Positions 56,601-64,000 of a stretch of 64,000 nt of DNA are shown here, piece after piece (the stretch's first letter is position 1; each line of letters starts with the position of its first letter). The DNA lies in NCBI GenBank assembly GCA_037447655.1, contig JBBHKE010002029.1, positions 1 through 64,000 of the forward strand, written 5' to 3'. The stretch is from Zygnema cylindricum (taxonomy: Eukaryota; Streptophyta; Zygnematophyceae; Zygnematales; Zygnemataceae). The translations under genes and the position numbers were made by a program. Under the pieces are notes generated by a model, which did no database searches, was not told the DNA's origin, and saw only the letters and a program-made list of their open reading frames with translations.

Positions 56601-59209
56601 TGATGATTTCACCTTTTTGCTCCATTTGTTCTCGATGCTCTCTTTGCTGTTCTCCTTGTTCTCTTTGCTACTGCTTAACATGAACTTGAGTTTGTGCTTG
56701 TTAGCATCTGAATCTTTGGTTTCTGTTATGTTTGTTGACACTTGCACCTTTTCTCCCCTTGTTCCTTCTTTGCCCCTCCATGTGCTCCCGTGATTTACCT
56801 TTCTTGCTGGATTTTGATTCTGACCTCCTTGTCGATTTCCATTTTGCAGATTAACGTTTCTGTTGTGGGCGATGCTGCCCCTCGTAGTCCCATGATCGGT
56901 TTTTGTAACCCCATGGCTGCAACTCTTCCCATGCTTCCGCATGCTTCCCACGCTTCCGCAAATTTCTGTGCCAACTGATTGGTGAGTATCCGGGCTGATT
57001 CCTGTGAGGTTCCCTACTGTGCTCTCCCTTAGCGATATGACTTTGTTTCTGTCTACTTTTTCCTTGACTTTGTTGGACTCTTCCCTAACTTGGCTCGGTT
57101 TTCTTTGTGACAGGTCATGGAGTTCTGATCCGCTCGTGAGGCTTGATTCCTTGCAGGAATCTGAATGTGGAGGTGGAATTTGAGAATTTCGATCAGGTTG
57201 TGATACCTGGGATCGGCGGATCTGCACGTTGTTGATCGCTTGGCTAACCCCATGTGAATGTTTCCCACTCTCTCCTTTTTCCATGTCCCTCCCACTTTTC
57301 TGATCTCCCGCAGTGTTTTGAAATACCTGCAGTTTGTTAGATCTGAGAATGAATTCTGCTTTCTTGCTCCGTGTCCGATAGATGAGTGCTTGCCGTTTCA
57401 GTTTTTTTTTGAAATGCCTCGCATCCTTGTCCGTCAGTTCCTGTTCGGTCTTGACCTTTCTGCCACTTTCTTGCAGATTTGTTGGCTGTACCCATTTGGT
57501 TCGGTTGGAGCTGTCCGTCATTGTGGCTTTGATGCCACGGATGTTCTCCTTTCCCTTTGCAAACTGTTGGCAAATCTTTGCACCCCTTGCTCGGTAAGCA
57601 ATTCCTCCCGGATCTGTCGTGATCTGTTTTGAGGAGTCTGTGTTCCAGCTGCCTTTGATTGTTGTAGTGTCTTGCTGATTCTTGGATTTGCCTTGCTTGT
57701 CGCCTTGGCTGTCTCCACTTTCTCTATGCGGGCCGCTTTGTACTTGCATGAAGTTAGACTCCTCCTTGTATTCTGTGCGAGTCTCCTCCTTCGTATCATT
57801 GTCACCTGAATGTGATTGATTGACCATGTCTTCTCCTTTTGTCTCACTTGCAGGTGAACTGTGGGAGCCATCAGAGTTTGTGTCGACTTCGGACACGTTT
57901 GTGGTGTTGGATTCGATCTCCAACAGCACCTCCACCACTTCGCTCCACTCCCACTTTTCCGAATTCTGTTCCTCCAACCAGGTGAGGACATCTGAAAATT
58001 CTTTCGGTAGTGAAAAGATTAGCCAGCAGATCTGCGTAGCCACTGAGAATTTCAGGCGTGCTTTCTCTGCTCTGTCTAATAAAGTGGAGAAATGAGTGAT
58101 GTATTGTTCCATGGGTGTTCCATGTTGGTAGGATGTTTCAAGGATTCTCTTGGTTAGCTCGGTCCTGTAAGACCGTGTGGGTTTGATTTGCTCCTTTGCG
58201 CTTCTGACTGAGTTGTGGTCGTCCTTCGCGCTTCGTGAGCTCTCTGTGGCTTTCCATGTCGTCTCCTTCATCCTCTTTGACCATGCCGTATTGTTGACAT
58301 CGTCCCTCATGATCTCCCCTCAACAGAATGTTTGGTCTTCTGTCAAAGAGGCCTGGTTTCCGATGAAACCGCTCCGATCAGTTTTCCGTTTGCTGATCAG
58401 GTTTTCTATTTGCTGCCTCTGCAGCTTTTGCAGGAATCGGAAGTGACGTCGCTGTGGACTCACTGCTCAGATTCGCCTGCCTTTGACTCCTCCACTCTAG
58501 GGACCTTGAAGACACACGGGGCACCACTTAGAGTGGGCCCATAACCTCTTAGTTTTAGGTGCTCACCTTAGCCCCTGGCCGAGGGCTAAAGCAGAAATGC
58601 CTAGAACATACACTTGAAGGGGTGCCGGTATGTGGCTCACAAAGGGTTAGAGATGGGAGTAGAATTAGATGTAGACAGTAGATGAGGAAGGTTTAGGCAG
58701 CTTTAAATGGAATTATAAAAGTAGGAATTACAATTGACACTATGGACATTTCCCTGTGAAAATTAAAGTTGGATTCTCCTCCTAAGATCTGAATGTCTAA
58801 TCTCTATGATCTATGATCTGTGATCTCTCTTGTATACAATGTGTTTCTATCAATAAAGTGCTAAACACCATTGTCTAAACAATCTTGCTATCCTGTGATA
58901 TGATGTATGTGAGAGATAATCTCTTCTTGTGGAATGCTTGCTATTTGTACATGTGCACGCCGATCTGAATGCTAAATGTGTGCACAATGTGGTCCAATGA
59001 CTACACGCCGAAATAGGTGATGTCAACCGTCGGTGGCTGCTCCCAAATGTGTCAGAATTTCCGCCGGAAATGTCTGTCGTGGAATCGTCACTCGATTCCG
59101 TACGATTCGATCTTGCCGTCCGTACAATATCGGCGATTCGATTTCCGTACATAATATCGGCCCTCCGATATCCGTACATAATATCGTCCGAGATCGCCTA
59201 AAATCAACA
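53638..59209 (-). mobile_element. G: LTR element with one giant ORF (5572 bp)
   Basis: LTRs 53638-54300 and 58547-59209 are both 663 bp with about 18 substitutions and no indels. TATTT duplications lie at 53633-53637 and 59210-59214. PBS (58533-58546, 14 nt of the shared site) directly abuts the 5' LTR, and a purine-rich GTGGGAG precedes the 3' LTR. The LTR begins TGTTGATTTT but ends CTAAGA, not CA. It has no protease, integrase, RT or RNase H, so it is non-autonomous. Confidence 0.9.
54471..58310 (-). CDS. G giant ORF: gag-like N-terminus plus about 1100 residues of unknown sequence
   Basis: 1279 codons without a stop. Residues about 45-135 look like a copia gag UBN2 region (TELTKRILETSYQHGTPMEQ, YITHFSTLLDRAEKARLKFS, SLPKEFSDVLTWLEEQNSEK). 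From about 140 to 1080 the protein is hydrophilic, rich in Lys, Ser, Glu, Thr and Asn, with no zinc knuckle or enzyme motif visible, probably disordered. The last roughly 200 residues are less biased (EIPLYGTRLISVHLRPDKIL, GPNGQIFYGIHNLF). The ORF fills nearly the whole internal region. I recognise no family for the long middle. The start is the first in-frame Met; the PBS ATG hits a stop after four codons (MGPL*), unlike in the other families. Confidence 0.75.
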   Translation of the reverse strand: MRDDVNNTAWSKRMKETTWKATESSRSAKDDHNSVRSAKEQIKPTRSYRTELTKRILETSYQHGTPMEQYITHFSTLLDRAEKARLKFSVATQICWLIFSLPKEFSDVLTWLEEQNSEKWEWSEVVEVLLEIESNTTNVSEVDTNSDGSHSSPASETKGEDMVNQSHSGDNDTKEETRTEYKEESNFMQVQSGPHRESGDSQGDKQGKSKNQQDTTTIKGSWNTDSSKQITTDPGGIAYRARGAKICQQFAKGKENIRGIKATMTDSSNRTKWVQPTNLQESGRKVKTEQELTDKDARHFKKKLKRQALIYRTRSKKAEFILRSNKLQVFQNTAGDQKSGRDMEKGESGKHSHGVSQAINNVQIRRSQVSQPDRNSQIPPPHSDSCKESSLTSGSELHDLSQRKPSQVREESNKVKEKVDRNKVISLRESTVGNLTGISPDTHQSVGTEICGSVGSMRKHGKSCSHGVTKTDHGTTRGSIAHNRNVNLQNGNRQGGQNQNPARKVNHGSTWRGKEGTRGEKVQVSTNITETKDSDANKHKLKFMLSSSKENKENSKESIENKWSKKVKSSPEMETPTECSSDRTPPSPNRKSKPTSPLAIINPTSGEDPRVEEDEDPAKPWREVLEFPNIETNIPCREVLEILKTNTKEFRLLAETQRSISKAAAEKGKSKPRHKTDHSRNKELSKEKEGTDGKLPSKNSREEPRSKQDARAFGYSAETSNKEDITCPHIKGKDGKSANRRGEKEESEIVILENGGEKTLAGRQENSSTESSTNLQKMTLTLKTLLGISTEKQKADEFTGTHQDGVENLATVGVDIESTLQTKSNPSKKAAKSEQEENMSKIQAKKIPRTYKEVLLTLNSNTIGNGKLKGGEIGDLLKFGRSCYLTKFPSSRIRATAEVQPVMQPMEQNQQRKITAEGVNGLQGVHKEKLTCVFKFETHRKPQIARAAANRERTISFQQTTGETEIRSFKAEPHQGARKSILPQESGRQAGRSLTSPPEEVHHTGCVAEGVDGKKGKKFQNPKSLNKLIFQGLKGEENLADSSEGKGSLSQESTLSHDSLKDRGSLNYNFPQYDREGKDLEEFRGKNFKKRNLIPNCTKSSEGLPLYGCNKGGTGTSEVERQWRDAIKWSHNSSDVIATRKLSIERPEICVRRKLDLATIYERQEINRATLRDTEIRSLRDSKIDGGGLSKVTRTLDLQVHANDRDYTSCNPDEESVTKDKIASDEIPLYGTRLISVHLRPDKILRTIRGPNGQIFYGIHNLFSTNEISDSADSAGYRM

Positions 59210-59214
59210 TATTT

Positions 59215-60079
59215 TATAGCTGAGAAGGGCAGTCAAGGAATCTTCAGAATTGTACTTTGCAATGAAAACAGTGTTCTCTACTCGTGTGCAAGTGAGATGA
59301 TGCTTCGGCATAAAAGGTTGGGGCATGTGCATCTAGATAGATTAAAGAAAATGAAGAAAAATGGAATTGTGGAGGGTATTACTTTTAAAGATGATAAGAC
59401 CTTTGATGATTGTAGTGGATGTGCCCAAGGGAAGATTCATAGACTTCCATTTCCAAAGGCAACCACATTTAAGAGAGAGAAAGTATTAGATCTAGTTCAC
59501 ACTGATGTTTGGGGACCTGCTAGGTATGCCTCACGAGGGGGGAAAAGATGGATGTTAACTATCACAGATGATTGGTCTAGATACACGAAGGTATTCTTTC
59601 TCAGACATAAGTCAGAGGTATTAAGATGTTTCAAAGAGTATTAAGTATGGAGTGAAAAGCTACATGAAACCTCAATAAAAGAGATAAGAAGTGATAACGG
59701 GAAAGAATACAGCTCAAGGGAATTTGAAGAATATCTTAAAGAAGAAGGAATTCATCATGAGAAAACTGTTCCCTATAATCCGGAACAAAATGGAGTAGCA
59801 GAAAGAGTGAATAGAACTTTAGGAGATATGTCCAGAAGTATGTTAAGTGATAAGAGGATAGGGCTGCAGTTTTGGGGTGAGTCTATGAACTATGCTAATT
59901 TCATCAAAAATAGAGTCCTAACTTCAGCAAATAAGGAGGAAACTCCGTATGAGAGGTGGACAGGAAGAAAGCCTGATTTGTCTAGTTTGAGAGTGTTCGG
60001 AAGTCAAGTCTACAGTTTGGATTCCGATAAGACTAAATGGAAGTTAGAGGGAAGAGGGAAACCAGGATATCTTGTATGA
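59215..60079 (+). pseudogene. E pre-integrase and integrase, broken
   Basis: FIAEKGSQGIFRIVL, LRHKRLGHVHLDRLKK, CSGCAQGKIHRLPFPKATTF, HTDVWGPARYASRGG and ITDDWSRYTKVFF, then stop near 59642. After this, RSDNGKEYSS and YNPEQNGVAERVNRTLGDMS continue to LEGRGKPGYLV with TGA at 60077. The D,D,E core positions are still readable. Confidence 0.85.
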
Positions 60080-62119
60080 TATGATGAGAGCACAAAAGGA
60101 TACCGAGTGTATGACTTGAAAAAGAGAGATATAATTTTGGTAAAACACATAGTGGTGATGAATGAAGAGAAGTCCATTGATCCATTCAAATATAATAAGG
60201 AAGTCAAAATCAGATTTGAAACGGATCAGTTTTCTGACTTTGATTTTGAAAATGAACAGAAAGAAGAGGGTGAAAAAGAAAAATTTGCAGATTTACCAAA
60301 GGAGAAGGAGGAAAGGACAACATCCGAGGCAACCCCACAATACGAAGTGGAAACCGATGAGGAACTTGATGAGACACCGGAATTGGAAGATAGGGAAGCT
60401 GAAAATTTCCCAAAACGAAACCCAAGGATGCCTTCCATACCGGCGTCCGATTTTGAAGGGGGAAGAAGAAGTAGTAAACGACTTCAAGAAAGACAAGTAA
60501 ATAACCAACTCACAAAGATGTCTCACCCAGATGAACCTCAAACATACTTAGAGGCCATAAACACTCCAGAAAGTAGCCAGTGGATCACAGCTATAAATGT
60601 AGAAATGGCCTCTATCATGGAAGCCAAAACATGGGAGTTGGTAGATTGTCCACCGGACCGAAAACCGATCGGATGTAAGTGGGTGTTTAAACTTAAATTA
60701 AACCCGGATAATACCATTGAGAGGTACAAAGCTAGGTTAGTTGCAAAAGGTTATACACAGAAAGAGGGGATAGACTACGAAGAAACCTTTGCACCTGTAG
60801 TCAGATTTCCTTCTGTTAGAATCCTTTTAAGTATAGCCGCAACGGAGGATATGGAAATCCACCAGATGGATATTAAAACGGCCTTTTAGCACGGAGAGTT
60901 GGAAGAAGAAATTTACATGAGGCAACCAGAAGGATTCATGGAAAGTGGGGAAGAAAACAAAGTTTGCAAACTGATAAAATCACTCTATGGGCTTAAGCAA
61001 GCCCCGCGATAGTGGAATATAAAGCTCGACGAATTTCTGACTGGTTTGGGGTATATCAGAATTAGTTCAGATCACTCTATATATTTATTTGAGGATGAGA
61101 ATGGAGTGATATTTATTGCTATTTATGTGGATGATTTGTTGGTCTTAAGCAAGTCCTTAGATAAAATTAACGAACTAAAACGGGATCTTAGAAGCAGTTT
61201 TGATATGAAAGATCTTGGCGAAGCAAAGTACATTTTGGGAATTCAGATGGAGAGAGATAGAGGGAATAGAATTATAAGACTCACTCAAAAAAAAACAATC
61301 GGTAATATGCCAGAAAAATTTCAAATGGAGAAAGGAAACGGATGTACTACTCCCATGGATTTGAAAAAAGTGAGTGAGGGGAGTGAAGAGGGAGGAATAT
61401 TCATCATTAATGATGAGATGGACAAGATAGAAAGAAAATTTATGGAAAATATCCCTTATCGGCAGATTGTAGGCAGTTATATTTATTTTATGAACTGAAC
61501 CCGTCCAGATATAGCTGCAGCTGTAGGTGTCCTTAGTAGAAATCTAAATGAACTAAGAAAGAGAGATTGGGAGGCTGCCAAAAGGGTGATGAGGTATCTG
61601 GTGGGGACAAGGGAATTATGGTTGCATTTGGGAGGGGAGCACACAGACATCACCACTTGGAGTGATGCCAGTTATGGAGATGTGCCTTTAAGGAGGTGTA
61701 CGACTGGATATGTGTTGCAAATTGGATCCGGTGCATGTTGTTGGAGTAGCAAGCAATAAAAAGTAGTTGCTCAATCCACTATGGAGGCTGAATACATGGC
61801 TTCCTGTGTTGCCACCAAAGAATTAATGTGGGTTAAATCTCTTCTTGAAGAACTTGGGTTCATGAAGTCAATAACTCAAAATGTTTTTTGTGATAATCAA
61901 GCTGCTATCTCGATTGCAGCTAATCCGAAACATCACTTCAAAGCTAAGCATATGGATATTAGACTAAGCTTTGTCAAAGAGAAGGTAGAAAATAAAATTA
62001 TTAAACTGGTTCATAAAACTGATAGAGAAATGATTGCAGACATGATGACAAAAGTAGTGCCTTCCCCTAAGTTGATTTATTGCAGAGAAAACTGTGGATT
62101 AAAATTGAAAAGTGACTAG
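60080..62119 (+). pseudogene. E reverse transcriptase and RNase H, broken
   Basis: RT keeps [40 protein letters not shown] and YVDDLLVLS (about 61126-61152), but has TAG at 60886 (Leu in A1), TAG near 61010 (Gln in A1), TGA near 61497 and TAA near 61756 (Gln in A1). RNase H from 61781 is open: MEAEYMASCVATKELMWVKS, VFCDNQAAISIAANPKHHFK, ending at 62119. Several stops fit C-to-T change. Confidence 0.87.
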
Positions 62120-63304
62120 GAATTAAGGGGAGTGTTGAAAAGAGGTAATTAATAGTTCACTTCCCTATTTTAGTTTTGTTTTAAAGAAAGAGAGTAAGGA
62201 TCAAAGGCGCGCCATGGCTGCCGCCATATTTAGAAAGTGGCAGTTTTTGCAGTTAAGGGTATTTTGGCTAAAACGATGCCTAGGTCTAGATTTGAACTTG
62301 TGACCTCTAGATTCTTTATATCCTAACGCCTTAACCATTAAGGCGTTACGAAACGATACACGTCACGGGTTTCATAAATATATAAACATTAACGAAACAG
62401 CTAATTAACAGCAGACTAACCAAAATGAGCAATTTCTGCATGTACGCGAATCTGAACCGTGTAAAATATGTTTTGATCGGACGGCCGGCATTATAGCCGC
62501 CACGCGAAGTGAGTTTTTCGGCGTCATACGGATATAGCGTCACGCGGTGCCACGTGGCGCCACATTATTTGATACCGGAGAAGATGGGAGGAGGAACCAT
62601 GGCTTCCGATATGACAGGTGTCACCTTGTAGACCTTGTCGTACAATAGTTGTACAATAAGTACATCGCCCATTGTACCTTCTTGTACTTTATAGTGTTCC
62701 TATTGGACTAGGGTTTAATAGTAGGTAGTCGTGAGTAGGCAGACCGAGACTTAGTAATATTTAGGTACCTCTCTCTCTAAGAGAGCTTGTAACTATAAAG
62801 GTCATCTTTGACCAGCCATAACTTACTAGGTGAGCAAATTCAGTGATTCTTTTTGCGTTTCACTCAGGGGAGTCTTGTCCTCACAAGGGTGAGAGTGGTC
62901 AGAATATTTGTGTGCCTGGGCGGCGCTTATTCAGCGGGAAAGTAGAAGGGGCAAATATTATCCTAGAGGCTTTACATAGGCTGCTCATTCTGTGGGTCAA
63001 TGGAGACCACAGAATTTCAATATCCAACGTTAGTTCTAGACTTAATGGTTAAAGGTAACGGCTATGTAACTTGATGGACGCCAGGTACCAGGATCAATTC
63101 CTGGGTCGGTGAAGTAATCCACCCCAATCAACCTAATCCACCCCTTGTCTTCTCTAGAGAGTTTAGGTAGCCATGGCTCTAGCTCCCTTTCTAGCTTTCA
63201 GTGACTACAACAAGTGTGGGGGCTTGGTGAGGGGAGTAGGAGGCAGACAGCCTCGGCTCTTTTTCTATCCTAATACAGACCTAGAAAATACTCAAATATC
63301 AACA

Positions 63305-63402
63305 ACTTTATTATGTTGGTGTTTATGATATAATGTAGTGGCATAAGAGGCTTAGGCATGTCAATATAGATAAGTTAAGAGAGATGAAAAAGATGGGAGT
63401 AG
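63305..63402 (+). pseudogene. Fragment F, second part: pre-integrase region
   Basis: Continues 41703: TTTATTATGTTGG..., WHKRLRHV-like reading with a stop in place of the Met/Trp codon, to MKKMGVV. It then jumps to LTR sequence within a short shared AGT, indicating an internal deletion. Confidence 0.7.
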
Positions 63403-63527
63403 TTGGTCAGAGTTTTTGTCTGCCAGGGTGGCAGTTATATTTGCTTAAACACAAAGGGGTCAGGATTATCCTAGAGGCTTCTTGGAAGCTGTCCACTCTG
63501 AGGACTTATGGAGGTCTCAGAGTTTCA
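63403..63527 (+). mobile_element. LTR 3'-end fragment of the A family
   Basis: GGTCAGAGTTTTTGTCTGCC to GTCTCAGAGTTTCA, matching the end of the A1 LTR including CTGCC-AGGGT-GGCAG. It is the 3' end of the deleted element F. Confidence 0.75.
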
Positions 63528-64000
63528 TAACTTGTCCAAACTCTCAAACTTGACGCAGTCATTGAGAAATTGGAGAGGGAGCTAGAGCCATGGCTACCTA
63601 GGCTATCCAGAGGTTTACGGGAAATATATATTAGTTAGGGGTTTATTTACTAAAAAGTATGTGCCGGCCACAGGATTTGATCCTATTACCTACCGGACGA
63701 CAAACAGCCGATAACCGGTAGCCTTAGCCGTTAAGTCTTTAACTAGTGTTACGTACTATATGGTTTGATATTTAATTAAATATTATCAGGTAGGATAATT
63801 CATATAATTGTAACTATTTACGAAGACATAGATCCATTAATGTAAAAGTACGGATTATGGTACGGATAAGAAACCAATACCGCGCATTAATTTCTTTAAT
63901 GAAACGAATACCGCGCACGTATTTATTTCGGCTACGATTAAATGTGAATTTAATCGGACGGCCGAAATTAACGCCGAGATCGCGAAAGAGGATTTCGGCG
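63528..64000 (+). mobile_element. A'-type LTR, 5'-truncated and cut by the window edge
   Basis: Starts in the CTCTCAAACTTG region and runs through the antisense tRNA-like module (63664-63745) to the GGCCGAAATTAACGCCGAG region, matching solo LTR A' read on the other strand. The rest lies beyond 64000. Confidence 0.75.

Larger units (their letters stand above)
51261..63019 (+). mobile_element. E: copia element with full pol, degenerate, split by G
   Basis: 5' LTR 51261-52151 and 3' LTR 62133-63019 (TGTTGAAAAG...TTTCA), flanked by perfect ATATC at 51256-51260 and 63020-63024. PBS 52152-52166; PPT AAGGGGAG ends at 62132. LTRs differ at about 16 sites plus a 4-bp deletion. It is inserted in the 5' LTR of D3 in opposite orientation. 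Confidence 0.93.
41704..63304 (-). mobile_element. D3: non-autonomous copia element, split by A', D2, E and G
   Basis: 5' LTR 63304-63025 continued at 51260-50198, PBS 50183-50197, internal 48319-50197, PPT about 48319-48325, 3' LTR 48318-47915 continued at 42660-41704. Target duplication AATTT/ACTTT (one change) within fragment F; comparison with A1 supports ACTTT as the original. Confidence 0.85.

Noticed and set aside
56371-56793. 140-aa plus-strand ORF and other plus-strand ORFs over G
   Set aside because: Shadows of the 1279-codon minus-strand ORF; Leu/Ser-rich as expected from the antisense of Lys/Glu/Ser codons.

Overview
This is a eukaryotic nuclear segment: coding exons have GT-AG introns, there is no operon structure, introns are full of microsatellites, and about 47 kb is stacked Ty1/copia LTR retrotransposons. 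The primer-binding site shared by all the elements, GGTTATGGGCCCACC, is complementary to the anticodon arm of initiator tRNA-Met in the version I know from land plants. That, with the plant-like host gene, suggests the green lineage (land plant, streptophyte or green alga). The species is not identifiable from this window.

Region 1 (1-13.4 kb) holds one host gene on the minus strand. It is a heparan-alpha-glucosaminide N-acetyltransferase (HGSNAT/DUF5009)-like membrane protein. Twelve exons can be placed between 13368 and 345. Splice phases agree at every junction from exon 3 to exon 12, and the 3' part lies beyond the left edge. Introns carry polypurine/polypyrimidine tracts, (TA)n arrays, minisatellites and two MITE-like elements. 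The last visible exon (345-436) has tandem copies of both its splice-site regions. On the plus strand, at the very left edge, sits the last piece of an HtrA/Deg-type serine protease.

Region 2 (13.4-17.1 kb) is GTAC-rich upstream sequence, a 597-bp hAT-type MITE with an 8-bp target duplication, a G-rich tract, and about 2 kb with no recognisable content.

Region 3 (17.1-64 kb) is a nest of copia elements resolved by LTR ends, PBS, PPT and 5-bp target duplications. C1 (17157-41420, plus) contains B (19889-39161, minus), which contains A1 (20378-26826, plus) and A2 (31011-37418, plus); C1's 3' LTR also holds solo LTR D1 (39809-40990). A truncated A-like fragment F is split by D3 (41704-63304, minus). 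D3's 3' LTR holds solo LTR A' (42661-47909), which holds D2 (42978-47167). D3's 5' LTR holds E (51261-63019), which holds G (53638-59209, minus). A, B and E have gag-protease-integrase-RT-RNase H. C and D are non-autonomous, with gag fused to an RNase H remnant. G carries one 1279-codon ORF with only a gag-like N-terminus.

Four features recur across these otherwise different elements and are the best candidates for undescribed biology: (i) the PBS ATG that pairs with the primer tRNA's anticodon is in frame with gag; (ii) an array of AGGG-capped hairpins with compensatory stem changes lies in the leader; (iii) a T-arm/B-box-like stem-loop lies antisense inside the LTR; (iv) an inverted repeat CTAGAAAATA / TATTTTCTAG brackets the PPT and the 3' LTR start. 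A GTAC-rich palindrome recurs in the LTR promoter region.
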